A stretch of 64,000 nt of DNA from Natronospira bacteriovora (GTDB taxonomy: Bacteria > Pseudomonadota > Gammaproteobacteria > Natronospirales > Natronospiraceae), in NCBI RefSeq assembly GCF_030848495.1, contig NZ_JAVDDT010000001.1, positions 310,001 to 374,000 on the forward strand, written 5' to 3'. Below, one piece after another: positions 10,510 to 19,853 of this stretch. Below the pieces are notes generated by a model. That model was not told where the DNA came from. It ran no database searches and saw only the letters and a program-made list of their open reading frames with translations. The translations under genes and the position numbers were made by a program. Each line of letters opens with the position of its first letter. Position 1 is the first letter of the stretch.

Positions 10510-10834
10510 GCGCCGCGAGATGGACGCAAAATGAACGCAAAATAAAAGAATATTAGCCACAGATGGACACAGATGAACACGGATGTGGGGCCGTGCCGGG
10601 TTACAGGGCGGTGCTGCTGCGGGAATGCCTGGGCTTGATTGAGTGATCGGCAGAAGCCGTATTACCAGCTGTTGGCAACGAGTCAGTATCGGGCTACGCA
10701 GAAACATCAGGTTCTTCGCGCCGTCCTGCGCAACCCGACCACTCAGCTCTCTGCAATCGATTTATCTGTGTTTATCTGTGTCTAGATGTGGCTAATCAGT
10801 ATTTCGCGTTCATTTTGCGTCCATCTCGCGGCGC
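10510..10834. repeat. Inverted element with 10-bp tandem-unit arms (copy 2)
   Basis: Arm 1 (10510-10586) begins GCGCCGCGAGATGGACGC and carries CACAGATGGA/CACAGATGAA units. Arm 2 (10761-10834) is the reverse-complement type, ending CCATCTCGCGGCGC. The spacer is about 175 bp with no credible gene. It fills the 338 bp gap between two convergent genes. Its edge GGATGTGGGGCCGTGCC is the reverse complement of the corresponding edge in copy 1, so the two copies lie in opposite orientation. Confidence 0.9.
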
Positions 10835-10840
10835 ATCTAA

Positions 10841-11650
10841 TCAAAGACTTTTCACTACGTCCTGGATGACGGCACGGAGAATCTGGCGGGTTCGGTCGAA
10901 GCGTTCGTGGTCGGGGCCGTTGATGGGATCGGCTTCGTTCATGTAGGTACGCTGGGTCATTTCGATCTGCACGGCATCCACGTTTTCCATGGCGCCGTAA
11001 TGGCGTGTGATGTAGCCGCCCTTGAAGGGATAGTTGCGCACAACCTTCAGGCCGGCCGCCTGGAATCCGGCTTCGAGACCACCAATCAGCCATTCCTCGC
11101 AGGTCTTGCCTTCCTGATCCCCCAGGTAGATGTCGTTGAGCAACTCGTCATTGATGCGGGTGGGCACCGAGGCGATGCTGTGGGCATCGATGAGTACGGC
11201 ACGACCATGCCGCTCCCGAATCCGTTCCAGCATGGCCTTGAGCTGGGCATGGTAGGGCGCATGGTAGAGCTGGCGGCGGCGTTCGATTTCCTCGGCATCC
11301 GGCTCGTGGGACCAGACCGGCTCGCCGCTGAAGGTATGAGTGGGCACCAGGCCGGTCTCGAAACGGCCCGGATAGAGGGGCTGGTTTTCCGGAGCCCGAT
11401 TGAGGTCGATGACGAAACGGCTGTAGACCGCGTGCAGTGTGGTGACGCCCAGTTCCGGCAGAAAATCGTAAAGCTCGTGAAGGTGCCAGTCGGTGTTGGG
11501 CAGACTGTGCATGGCCTCGCTGGCGAAGAAGCGCGAAATTCCCTCGGGCACCCGGGTTCCGGTGTGCGGAATGTTAACCAGCACCGGCAGGGCCTCACCC
11601 TGCGGGTCACGGATGACGAACGGTTCCTCGTGGCCCTGACTTTCCTGCAT
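10841..11650 (-). CDS. hutG: N-formylglutamate amidohydrolase
   Basis: HutG hydrolyses N-formylglutamate to glutamate and formate, the last step of the five-step histidine pathway. The 269-residue protein has the family signatures NIPHTGTRVPEG near the N-terminus, SRFVIDLNRAPENQPLYP, VLIDAHSIAS and RNYPFKGGYITRHYG, with histidines and acids suited to zinc binding. It lies 51 bp downstream of hutF on the same strand, and the two together convert formiminoglutamate to glutamate through formylglutamate. Its 3' end abuts the 10-bp-unit repeat arm (7 bp apart). The start ATG at 11650 has AAGGGGAATGAC before it. Confidence 0.95.
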   Translation of the reverse strand: MQESQGHEEPFVIRDPQGEALPVLVNIPHTGTRVPEGISRFFASEAMHSLPNTDWHLHELYDFLPELGVTTLHAVYSRFVIDLNRAPENQPLYPGRFETGLVPTHTFSGEPVWSHEPDAEEIERRRQLYHAPYHAQLKAMLERIRERHGRAVLIDAHSIASVPTRINDELLNDIYLGDQEGKTCEEWLIGGLEAGFQAAGLKVVRNYPFKGGYITRHYGAMENVDAVQIEMTQRTYMNEADPINGPDHERFDRTRQILRAVIQDVVKSL

Positions 11651-11700
11651 GTCATTCCCCTTGTCTGTCTGTGTCGTTTCCCTGGCAGCGCGGATAGCCG

Positions 11701-13050
11701 CTAGCGTCCGTACACGGCCCTGACCACCTCGGCAAAGGCACGGCGGCTTTCCAGGTCACCCGGCTGCTCACCGTTGCTGACGCGCTTGCGCCCGGCCACG
11801 TAGACATCCGCGATGTCGGCCCGCCCGCCGCCAATGATCAGCGCGTCCAGGACGGTTTCCACGGAATGCCCGGCCAGGGCGGGGCTGTGTTCATCCAGCA
11901 CCACCATATCCGCCCAGGCGCCGGGCTGGATACCCGCGTAGTCCGGCTCCCCGAGGGCGGCGGCCCCCGCCTCCACGGCCATGGGCCACAGGGCACTGCC
12001 AAGACCGTCCTCGCCGGCCAGCAGCAGGCGACGCTCCCGGCGCAGGCGCTGACCATACTCCAGCAGCCGCAGTTCCTCCACCGCATCGATGCGGCAGTTG
12101 CTGTCCGAGCCAATGGCCAGCCCCCCCTGCATGCGGCGCCAGGCCTCGGCCGGAAACAGGCCATCTCCGAGATAGGCCTCGGTGATCGGACAGATCACGA
12201 CCCGGGCGCCGGCTTCGGCCACCCGCCGCAATTCGTCGGGGGAAACGTGTGTGGCATGGACCAGATTCCAGTGCGCATCCAGTGAGACATGATCCGCCAG
12301 CACCCCCACGGGAGCCTGACCATAGCGGGATTGGCAATCCATGACCTCCTGGCGCTGCTCGGCCACATGGATGTGGATCGGGGTGGCCGGGCCCAGGCGC
12401 TCGCGCACGGCCAAAACCAGATCATTCAGCTCTTCCGGTGGCACCGCCCGCAGTGAATGGGGGGCAACACCGGGCTCCAGGTCCGCGAGGCGGTCAATCA
12501 GGCCCATGAAATCGTCCAGATCCCGGTGGATGAAGCGCCGCTGGCCTTCGCCGGGTTCACGACCGAAGCCGCCCTTGCGGTAATAGACTGGCAGCAGCCG
12601 CAGGCCGATCCCCACCGCCTCGGCCGCCTCTGCCACGGCGCGGGCCATTTCCTCCCCGGCGCTGCCATCCGGCAGATGGTGCAGATAATGGAATTCCGCC
12701 ACGCGGGTGAAGCCGGCGGCCAGCATTTCCCGGAAGCCCTGCTCGGCGACCACCCGCATCTGCTCGGGGGTGAGCGCAGCGGCCAGGCGGTACATGTGCT
12801 CGCGCCAGCTCCAGAAGGAATCTTCCCCGGCCGGCTTCTCGCCGAAGCCGCTCATGGCGCGCTGAAAGACATGGCTGTGGGCATTGGGCATGCCCGGGAG
12901 GGCCAGCCAGCCGTCATAATCCAGTGGGCCACGGCTGGCATCCAGGGCATCAATGGCCTGAATTCGACCGCTTGAGCTGACGACGACGGCGCAGTCGTTT
13001 ACCATCCCTTGCGGTGTCATGACATGGCGAAAGGTAAATCGCTGGGTCAT
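11701..13050 (-). CDS. hutF: Formimidoylglutamate deiminase
   Basis: HutF deaminates formimino-glutamate to formylglutamate and ammonia. The 449-residue amidohydrolase-superfamily protein shows the metal site NAHSHVFQRAM near residue 58, IHIHVAEQRQEV, NLVHATHVSPDE and GLAIGSDSNCRIDA, which distinguish HutF from generic deaminases. The ATG at 13050 has AAGGA 6 bp upstream; an open frame continues to 14256 but runs antisense through hutI and is not coding. It forms a hutF-hutG unit, divergent from hutI-hutH with only 30 bp between start codons. Confidence 0.95.
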   Translation of the reverse strand: MTQRFTFRHVMTPQGMVNDCAVVVSSSGRIQAIDALDASRGPLDYDGWLALPGMPNAHSHVFQRAMSGFGEKPAGEDSFWSWREHMYRLAAALTPEQMRVVAEQGFREMLAAGFTRVAEFHYLHHLPDGSAGEEMARAVAEAAEAVGIGLRLLPVYYRKGGFGREPGEGQRRFIHRDLDDFMGLIDRLADLEPGVAPHSLRAVPPEELNDLVLAVRERLGPATPIHIHVAEQRQEVMDCQSRYGQAPVGVLADHVSLDAHWNLVHATHVSPDELRRVAEAGARVVICPITEAYLGDGLFPAEAWRRMQGGLAIGSDSNCRIDAVEELRLLEYGQRLRRERRLLLAGEDGLGSALWPMAVEAGAAALGEPDYAGIQPGAWADMVVLDEHSPALAGHSVETVLDALIIGGGRADIADVYVAGRKRVSNGEQPGDLESRRAFAEVVRAVYGR

Positions 13051-13080
13051 ATCCTTCCTTTTCGGATTGCAGGAGTGATC

Positions 13081-14265
13081 GTGTACGACCTGATCATCAG
13101 GAATGCGAGAGTATATCCAATGAACGGCTCGGCCCGTCAGGCCGATGTGGACAGCATTGCCGTTCAGGACGGGCGGATTGCCGCCCTTGGCGTGCCCGAT
13201 GACGCTTCGGCGGTGGATACCATTGATGCCGACGGACGGGTGCTGATGCCCGGTCTGGTGGACTGTCACACCCATGTCCTCTACGCCGGCCACCGCATGG
13301 ACGAACACACTCGCAAGCTGGAAGGCGCCAGTTACGAGGAAATCGCCCGCGCCGGCGGCGGCATCCTGTCCACGGTCAATTCGGTGCGCGCAGCGGACGA
13401 AGAGCAACTGGTTCAGGAAAGCCTGCCCCGGGTACGCGCCCTGCTCAAGGAAGGCGTGACCACCCTCGAGGTCAAGAGCGGCTACGGTCTGGATACGGCC
13501 AGCGAGCTCAAGATGCTGCGTGCCATCCGGCACCTGGACCGGGAAAGCCCCATTCGCATCTCCCCGACCTTCCTGGGCGCCCACTCCATCCCGAAGGATC
13601 GCGGGCGCGAGGCCTACATGGAAGAGCTGCTCAGGGAGACCCTGCCGGAGGTGGTTAAACAGGGGCTGGCCGATACCTGTGACATCTATGTGGAAAAGAT
13701 TGCCTTCACCGTCGCGGACATGGAACGGCTGTTCGCGCAGGCCGCGGAGGCCGGGCTGCGCCTGCGCGCCCATACCGACCAGCTGTCCAACATGGGCGCG
13801 ACGCGGCGGGCCGCCGAGCTGGGCGCCCTGTCCTGTGACCATCTCGAATACACCGAAGCCGAGGACATCCGCGCCATGGCCGAACACGGCACGGCGGCGG
13901 TGATTCTGCCGGGTGCCTTCTATTTCCTGCGTGAGACGAAAAAACCGCCCATTGCCGGTTTCCGCGAAGCCGGCATCCCCATGGCCGTGTCCACGGACAT
14001 CAACCCCGGCTCCTCGCCGGTGGTGAGCCTGCAGGCCGCCATGCACATGGCCGCCATCTTCTTCGGCATGACCGCCGAGGAAATCCTGCTGGGCGTCACC
14101 CAGCATGCCGCCCGTGCCATGGGTGAAGGGGAGGAGCGCGGCAGCATTGAAATCGGCAAGTGGGCCGACCTCACCCTCTGGGACATGCCGGCCCCGGAAT
14201 TCCTGATCTATCAACTGGGCGGCATTCGCCCGGACATCGTATTTGCTGGAGGACAAGCCGCGTGA
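13081..14265 (+). CDS. hutI: Imidazolonepropionase
   Basis: HutI opens the ring of imidazolone propionate to give formimino-glutamate. The 394-residue amidohydrolase shows the metal motif DCHTHVLYAGHRMDE at about residue 60, VKSGYGLD, and VSTDINPGSSP near residue 305. The start is chosen as GTG 13081 (VYDLIIRNAR) with AGGAG 5 bp upstream, since homologues begin at this position; a longer frame to 13009 overlaps the 5' end of hutF. Its stop overlaps the GTG of hutH by 4 bp. Any promoter must lie inside the 5' end of hutF or in the 30 bp gap. Confidence 0.94.
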   Translation: MYDLIIRNARVYPMNGSARQADVDSIAVQDGRIAALGVPDDASAVDTIDADGRVLMPGLVDCHTHVLYAGHRMDEHTRKLEGASYEEIARAGGGILSTVNSVRAADEEQLVQESLPRVRALLKEGVTTLEVKSGYGLDTASELKMLRAIRHLDRESPIRISPTFLGAHSIPKDRGREAYMEELLRETLPEVVKQGLADTCDIYVEKIAFTVADMERLFAQAAEAGLRLRAHTDQLSNMGATRRAAELGALSCDHLEYTEAEDIRAMAEHGTAAVILPGAFYFLRETKKPPIAGFREAGIPMAVSTDINPGSSPVVSLQAAMHMAAIFFGMTAEEILLGVTQHAARAMGEGEERGSIEIGKWADLTLWDMPAPEFLIYQLGGIRPDIVFAGGQAA

Positions 14266-15761
14266 GCGACGAGAAACTGATTCTGGACGGCGAAAGCCTG
14301 AGTCTGAACACCCTGGCTGGCTGGGAAGCGCAGCCGCGACCGGTGACGCTGTCGGAAGGCGCGAAGAAGCGCATGCAGACTTCGGTGGATGCCGTGGCCC
14401 GCGTCATCGACGAAGAACGGGTGAGCTACGGCATCAATACCGGCTTCGGCGCCCTGGCCCGGGAACGCATTTCCCGGGACAAGGTGGTCCAGCTGCAATA
14501 CAACCTGGTGCGCAGCCATGCCTGCGGCGTGGGGGATGCCCTGTCGCCGGCCCTGACCCGCCGCCTGATGCTGCTCAAGGCCAATGCCCTGGCGGTTGGC
14601 TGCTCCGGCATTCGCGCCGAGGTGGTGGAAACCCTGCTCGCCCTGCTCAATGCCGACGTGCTGCCCATGATCCCGGAACAGGGCTCGGTGGGGGCCTCCG
14701 GCGACCTTGCCCCCCTGGCCCATCTGGCCCTGGCCCTGATCGGTGAGGGCGAAGCCCTGCACGATGGCGAGGTCCTCGAAGGCCGTGACGTGCTGGCCGC
14801 CGTGGACCGGGAACCGGTGGTGCTGCAGGCCAAGGAAGGGCTGGCTCTGCTCAACGGCACCCAACTCTCCGCGACCCTGGCCATTGACGGCCTGTTCCGC
14901 CTGGAACAGCTGTGGCGGGCCTCCATCGCCGCCGGGGCGCTTTCGGTGGAAGCCCTTGCGGGCAGTTACAGCCCCTTTGATGCCCGCGTCCACCAGGTGC
15001 GTCGCATGCCCGGCCAGATCCGTGCCGCGGAAGGGCTGCGTGCCTGGCTGACCGAAAGCGAGATTCGTGAGAACCATCGCGACTGCACGCGAGTACAGGA
15101 CCCCTACGCCCTGCGCTGCATGCCCCAGGTACTGGGCGCGGTCCGCGACACCCTGGATCATGCCCGCAACATGCTTGAGCATGAACTCAATGGTGTCTCG
15201 GACAATCCGCTGATCTTCGATGATGAAATCATCTCCGGCGGTAATTTCCACGCCGAGCCCATTGCCATGATTTCCGATTTTCTCGCCATCGCCGGCGCCG
15301 AGATGGGTTCCATTTCTGAACGCCGGACCGATTGCCTGGTGCGGGGCGTCAATCCCGCCCTGCCCCTGTTCCTGACGGAGGAAGCCGGGGTGGAAAGCGG
15401 CTTCATGATCGCCCATGTCACCGCCGCTGCCCTGGCCTCGGAGAACAAAACCCTGGCCCATCCGGCCTCGGTGGATTCCATCTCCACCTCCGCCGGCCAG
15501 GAAGATCATGTCAGCATGGCGCCCTGGGCGGGCCTCAAACTGCATCGCCTGTGCGACAACCTGGCGCGAATCCTCGCCGTGGAATTGATGGCGGCATCCC
15601 GGGGTGTGGAACTGCAGGCGCCACTGAAGACCACGGCGGAACTGCAGCAGCTGTTGTCATGGATTCGCGACACGGTGCCCGCGCACAAGGGTGACCGGCG
15701 TCTTGACGGCGACATAGAAGCCCTGGCCGAGGCGCTGCGGGAACCTCTTCCCGCGGTCTGA
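14262..15761 (+). CDS. hutH: Histidine ammonia-lyase
   Basis: HutH removes ammonia from histidine to give urocanate, the first pathway step. The 499-residue protein carries the ASG triad that cyclises into the MIO prosthetic group in GSVGASGDLAPLAHLAL (about residue 140), plus YGINTGFGALA, NGTQLSATLA and the C-terminal TSAGQEDHVSMAPWAG. The GTG start at 14262 overlaps the hutI TGA (GTGA), indicating coupling. A TonB-dependent receptor starts 12 bp after its stop and may be in the same transcript. Length is close to the usual 500-510. Confidence 0.96.
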   Translation: MSDEKLILDGESLSLNTLAGWEAQPRPVTLSEGAKKRMQTSVDAVARVIDEERVSYGINTGFGALARERISRDKVVQLQYNLVRSHACGVGDALSPALTRRLMLLKANALAVGCSGIRAEVVETLLALLNADVLPMIPEQGSVGASGDLAPLAHLALALIGEGEALHDGEVLEGRDVLAAVDREPVVLQAKEGLALLNGTQLSATLAIDGLFRLEQLWRASIAAGALSVEALAGSYSPFDARVHQVRRMPGQIRAAEGLRAWLTESEIRENHRDCTRVQDPYALRCMPQVLGAVRDTLDHARNMLEHELNGVSDNPLIFDDEIISGGNFHAEPIAMISDFLAIAGAEMGSISERRTDCLVRGVNPALPLFLTEEAGVESGFMIAHVTAAALASENKTLAHPASVDSISTSAGQEDHVSMAPWAGLKLHRLCDNLARILAVELMAASRGVELQAPLKTTAELQQLLSWIRDTVPAHKGDRRLDGDIEALAEALREPLPAV

Positions 15762-15773
15762 CTCACAGGGAAC

Positions 15774-17855
15774 ATGCAACGCACGAGAACAACGCTCTGG
15801 CTGGCTGGCCTGGCCCTGCTCTGTGCCCCGCCCGGCTTCGCGAACAACGAAGCGGTCAACGACAATGACACGCCTTTCGAACTGGAACCGGTGGTCACCA
15901 CGACCACCGGTCAGGCGCGTCTGTTGTCACGCGAACCCGCCTCGGTCTCCCGCCTGGAGCAGGACGAGATCGAGCGGGTGGCGCACACCCACCCCAGTGA
16001 GCTGCTGTTTCGGGTACCCGGGAGCTGGATCACCCGCAACAGCGGACAGGAACACCTGACGGCCATCCGTTCGCCCGTGCTGTCCGGTCCGGGCGCCTGC
16101 GGCGCCTTTCAGTTTCTCGAGGACGGCATCCCCATCCGTGCCGCCGGGTTCTGCAACGTCAATGCCCTGTTCGAGATCAACATGGAGCAGGCGGCCGGTC
16201 TTGAAGTCGTGCGTGGCCCGGCCAATGCCCTGTATGGCTCCAATGCCCTGCACGGCACCATCAATGTCTTCAGCCGCACACCCGAGCAGTCGCCACGCCA
16301 GCAGGGCTTTCTGGAAGCCGGCCCCGATGATTATTACCGGACCGGCCTCTCGGGCTCGGACGGCGAACGCTGGCGTGTCAGCGCCCTGCTGACCGAGGAC
16401 GGTGGCTGGCGCGATGACAGCGGCGTCAGTCAACAGAAGATCAATGCCCGACACCACGGCGCGCTGGCCGGTGGCGAGCTGCAATGGCTGTTCTCGGGCA
16501 GCTGGCTGGATCAGGACACCGCCGGTTACCTTCAGGGCCGCGATGCCTACCGGGACAATCCCCGGGAGAACCAGAACCCGGAGGCCTATCGCAAGGCCGA
16601 GGCCCAGCGACTGGCCGCTCGATGGGACAGGGTGCTGCCCTCGGGCAATCATCTGAGCATCACCCCCTACTTTCGTCGTCAGGAAATGGAATTCCTGCAG
16701 CACTTCCTGCCCGGACAACCACTGGAAGAGAACGGTCAGATCAGCCTGGGGCTGATCAATCGCTGGCGGGGCACCATCGGCGGCGGTGAACTGACACTGG
16801 GCGCCGACCTGGAGTTCACCGAGGCCTGGCTCAGCCAGTACCAGGACGGTGAAGTCGAGGGCGACAACGACTTTCTGCGCGAAACCCGGCCACCCGGCGG
16901 GCATTACGATTACGCAGTGGATGCCCGGCAGTTTGCCCTTTACGGCCAGCACGAACAGCCCCTGAGCGAACGCCTGGCCCTGGAAGGCGGTTTACGGATC
17001 GAATCCATCGAATACGACTACCGTACGCTTCTGCCTCCCGGCAATCTGCGCGAGGACGGTGAGCCCTGTGGCATGGGCGGCTGCCTCTACACCCGCCCGG
17101 AAGACCGGCGGGATCGTTTCACCACCACCACCGCCAACCTGGGCCTGACCCTGGCCGTGAGCGAGTGGCACAGCCTCTTCGGCCGCCTCGCCCAGGGCTA
17201 CCGGGCACCTCAGGCCACCGAGCTGTATCGCCTGCAGAGCGGCCAGACCGTGGCGGATCTGGAACCCGAGGAACTGGATTCGGTGGAGATCGGCAGCCGC
17301 GGGCGCCTGGGCGAAGGCCGCTATGAGCTGGTGGCCTACTACATGGAAAAGGACAATTTCATCTACCGGGATGCCGAGGGCTTCAACATCAGCAATGGGG
17401 CCACCCGCCACCGCGGCCTGGAGCTGGACCTGAGCCACCCCCTGGGCGATCAATGGAGCATCGCTCTCAATGCCAGCCACGCCCGCCACACCTGGGCCTT
17501 CGATCGCCGGGATGGCAGCCCCATCCGGCGGGGCGATGAAGTGGATCAGGCCCCGAGAACCCTGGGTTCGGCCCGCCTGCTCTGGTCGCCCTCCCCTGGC
17601 CGCCAGCTGGAACTGGGCGCGGACTACGTGGGCAGTCATTATCTGGAAGCCGCGAATGAACACCGCTACCACGGCCACACCATCTTCGCCCTGCGCGGCC
17701 GTCAGCAACTGACCGGGCCATGGTGGCTGCATGCCCGGCTGCGGAACCTCACCGACCGGCCCTACGCCGAACGCGCCGACCACGCCTTCGGCAACTACCG
17801 CTACTTCCCGGGGCGCGGACGCAGTCTCTTCCTGATGCTCGAATACCGCCCCTGA
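15774..17855 (+). CDS. TonB-dependent outer-membrane receptor
   Basis: A 693-residue receptor with a signal peptide ending near GFA-NN. A TonB-box-like stretch ELEPVVTTTT follows, then the plug domain (PSELLFRVPGSWITRN, LEVVRGPANALYGSNALHGT at about residues 142-163) and a 22-strand-type barrel ending LFLMLEYRP. The plug contains cysteines GACGAF and GFCNVN. It begins 12 bp after hutH with CAGGG before the ATG, so it may serve uptake connected with histidine or peptide use; no ligand can be assigned. Metal-chelate or cobalamin-type receptors are alternatives. The following gene is separated by 150 bp. Confidence 0.92.
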   Translation: MQRTRTTLWLAGLALLCAPPGFANNEAVNDNDTPFELEPVVTTTTGQARLLSREPASVSRLEQDEIERVAHTHPSELLFRVPGSWITRNSGQEHLTAIRSPVLSGPGACGAFQFLEDGIPIRAAGFCNVNALFEINMEQAAGLEVVRGPANALYGSNALHGTINVFSRTPEQSPRQQGFLEAGPDDYYRTGLSGSDGERWRVSALLTEDGGWRDDSGVSQQKINARHHGALAGGELQWLFSGSWLDQDTAGYLQGRDAYRDNPRENQNPEAYRKAEAQRLAARWDRVLPSGNHLSITPYFRRQEMEFLQHFLPGQPLEENGQISLGLINRWRGTIGGGELTLGADLEFTEAWLSQYQDGEVEGDNDFLRETRPPGGHYDYAVDARQFALYGQHEQPLSERLALEGGLRIESIEYDYRTLLPPGNLREDGEPCGMGGCLYTRPEDRRDRFTTTTANLGLTLAVSEWHSLFGRLAQGYRAPQATELYRLQSGQTVADLEPEELDSVEIGSRGRLGEGRYELVAYYMEKDNFIYRDAEGFNISNGATRHRGLELDLSHPLGDQWSIALNASHARHTWAFDRRDGSPIRRGDEVDQAPRTLGSARLLWSPSPGRQLELGADYVGSHYLEAANEHRYHGHTIFALRGRQQLTGPWWLHARLRNLTDRPYAERADHAFGNYRYFPGRGRSLFLMLEYRP

Positions 17856-18005
17856 CTGCGATTCTGGCCGACTGTCAACATTGCGTGACCGCCCATCACC
17901 GAATCACTGCTTTCGCCGGTTCAATGTCAACCGGACAAACGCCTTTCCCGTTATGGCTCATACGGGGGGTTGGAATCGATACCAACCAACATGCGGAGCG
18001 TCATC

Positions 18006-18899
18006 ATGTACAACAGCAAGCACATCGGATTCGCAGCAGTAGCTGCCGCAGGCACCCTTGCCCTGAGCGGCTGCCTGAGCAGCAGCGATGATTTCGGCAA
18101 TTTCTCTCTCTCGGTCACGGATGCCCCCGTTGACGATGCCACGGCCGTGGTGGTCGAGTTCACGGGCGTCTCCATCAAGCCGGCCGATGGTCAGGCGGAA
18201 GTCTTCACTTTCGACGAGCCGCGTACCATCAACCTGCTGGATCTGCAGGGCACGGCCAGTGAAGCCCTGCTGGAAGATGAACTGGTGCCGGCTGGTGAGT
18301 ACGAGTGGATTCGCCTGCATGTGAATGCGCTTAATGGCCAGATGGACTCCTACATCGAATTCGACGATGGCGGCCAGCATTCACTGTTCATACCCAGTGG
18401 CGCAGAGACCGGTCTCAAGCTGGTCAGCGGTTTCGTGGTTCCAGCCAATGGCTCCGCGGATTTCACCATTGATTTCGACCTGAGAAAGTCCATTGCCAAT
18501 CCGCAGTCACCAACGGTGGACTATATCCTCAAACCGGCACTGCGCCTGGTGGACAACGCTGAAGTCGGTCACATCAGCGGAACCGTTGCCGCCGAGTGGG
18601 CAGCTGATGCGGACTGCGCTGCCGCCGTCTATGTCTATGAAGGCCACAATGCCGAAACCGGCAGCGTGGGCAGCGACAACGAGCCGGTCACTTCCGCTCT
18701 GGTCGCCCTCAACGGCGAGAGTGGCGAATACGAGTACACCGCCGGCTTCCTGCTGGAAGGTGACTACACTGCCGCCTTTACCTGCGAGGCCGACCAGGAC
18801 GAGCCGGAGGAAGACAACGAAATCGACTTCCTGCAGAGCCTCAACACCAGCGTCAGCGTGGATGAGACCACCGAGCTGAACTTCGGCCCTGACGCCTGA
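18006..18899 (+). CDS. DUF4382-type secreted lipoprotein
   Basis: The 297-residue product has a lipoprotein signal (GTLALSGC lipobox at about residue 22) and then the DUF4382 pattern FSLSVTDAPVDDATAVVVEF, LLDLQG and LPAGEY-like VPAGEYEWIRLHV. The C-terminal third is very acidic (EPEEDNEIDF), with two cysteines that could form a disulfide. The ATG at 18006 has GGAG 7 bp upstream; nearby upstream ATGs in frame at 17970 and 17991 lack one. Function of the family is unknown; it is carried on the cell surface or in the periplasm. A strong terminator follows 40 bp later. Confidence 0.82.
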   Translation: MYNSKHIGFAAVAAAGTLALSGCLSSSDDFGNFSLSVTDAPVDDATAVVVEFTGVSIKPADGQAEVFTFDEPRTINLLDLQGTASEALLEDELVPAGEYEWIRLHVNALNGQMDSYIEFDDGGQHSLFIPSGAETGLKLVSGFVVPANGSADFTIDFDLRKSIANPQSPTVDYILKPALRLVDNAEVGHISGTVAAEWAADADCAAAVYVYEGHNAETGSVGSDNEPVTSALVALNGESGEYEYTAGFLLEGDYTAAFTCEADQDEPEEDNEIDFLQSLNTSVSVDETTELNFGPDA

Positions 18900-18939
18900 T
18901 ACGCTGAACCTCAGGACGGCCACTCGGGTGGCCACTACA

Positions 18940-18966
18940 GCCCGGCCCTTGTGGCCGGGCTTTTTT
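18940..18966 (+). terminator. Rho-independent terminator after the DUF4382 gene
   Basis: A GCCCGGCC / GGCCGGGC stem with a 5-base loop is followed directly by six T residues. This is a textbook intrinsic terminator for the upstream + strand gene. Confidence 0.92.
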
Positions 18967-18967
18967 G

Positions 18968-19012
18968 ATTCTTCGCGAAAATGCGGGGAGCGGATTCGGG
19001 CGGGGTTGCCGT
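18968..19012. repeat. Single arm related to the 26-kb nested palindrome
   Basis: The stretch reads TTCTTCGCGAAAATGCGG and continues through TCGGGCGGGGTTGCC. It closely resembles 26046-26085, the outer left arm of the palindromic element at 26043-26635. No matching right arm is visible downstream, so this looks like a solitary or decayed end. Confidence 0.6.
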
Positions 19013-19096
19013 GGCGAGGCCGACCGGAACGGGGTCGAGACGAGCCGACAAGACGTTACAATAGCGGCCAGCCCGCGACTCAGACAGGAGAGATTG

Positions 19097-19801
19097 ATGC
19101 GCCTGATGCTGCTTTCCAGCTCCCGCACCGACGGCACCGGATTCCTCGAGCACGCCCGTGAGCCCCTGCAGGACTTCCTTGCCGATGCGCCGGCCGGACC
19201 ACTGCTCTTTGCGCCCTTTGCCGGCATTGCCATCGGTTACCAGAGCTACACCCGGCGTGTCGCCGACTTCATGGCGGGACTGGATCGCGACGTCATCGGC
19301 CTGGATGAACAGCCGGAACGACTGGCGGAGGCGGCTGCCATCGTGGTGGGTGGCGGCAACAGCTTTCACCTGCTCAAGGAGATGCGCGAACGCGGCCTGC
19401 TGAACCCGGTGCGTGAACAGGTGCGGGCCGGAACGGCCTACATCGGCTGGAGCGCCGGCAGCAACCTGGCCTGCCCCACCATCCGGACCACCAATGACAT
19501 GCCCATTGTCGATCCTGGCGGATTCGACGCTTTGAACCTGATCGATTTCCAGATCAACCCCCACTACATCGAAGGCAACCCGCCCGGGCACCAGGGCGAG
19601 ACCCGGGCGGAACGCCTCAATGAATTCCTGCTGGCCAACCCGGGCAAAGGGGTGCTGGGTCTGCCCGAGGGCTGCCGGGTGGTCCGGGAAGGCCAGGCGG
19701 TTCGCATGGAGGGCGAAAGAACGGCCTGGTGGTTTACCGAGCCCGGCGTCGCCCCCGAGTCGGTACCGCACGGGGGCAGCCTGCCCAGCGCCAACGGCTG
19801 A
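19097..19801 (+). CDS. pepE: Dipeptidase E (alpha-aspartyl dipeptidase)
   Basis: PepE is a cytosolic serine peptidase that cleaves dipeptides with N-terminal aspartate. The 234-residue protein starts MRLMLLSSSR and shows IVVGGGNSFHLL, the nucleophile elbow YIGWSAGSNLACPTI near residue 120, and NPHYIEGNPPGHQGETR, which carries the family His. The E. coli enzyme is 229 residues. The ATG at 19097 has AGGAG 6 bp upstream; longer in-frame starts lack support. It begins just after a terminator and the solitary repeat arm, so it probably has its own promoter. Confidence 0.93.
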   Translation: MRLMLLSSSRTDGTGFLEHAREPLQDFLADAPAGPLLFAPFAGIAIGYQSYTRRVADFMAGLDRDVIGLDEQPERLAEAAAIVVGGGNSFHLLKEMRERGLLNPVREQVRAGTAYIGWSAGSNLACPTIRTTNDMPIVDPGGFDALNLIDFQINPHYIEGNPPGHQGETRAERLNEFLLANPGKGVLGLPEGCRVVREGQAVRMEGERTAWWFTEPGVAPESVPHGGSLPSANG

Positions 19802-19853
19802 CTGAATTGTCAATCTAGGGTAATATCCGCCCTTTTCCGCCCAGAGAGTTCGC

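Noticed and set aside
13051-14256. Upstream continuation of the hutF frame to 851 codons
   Set aside because: It runs antisense through hutI; the HutF family N-terminus and ribosome site lie at 13050.
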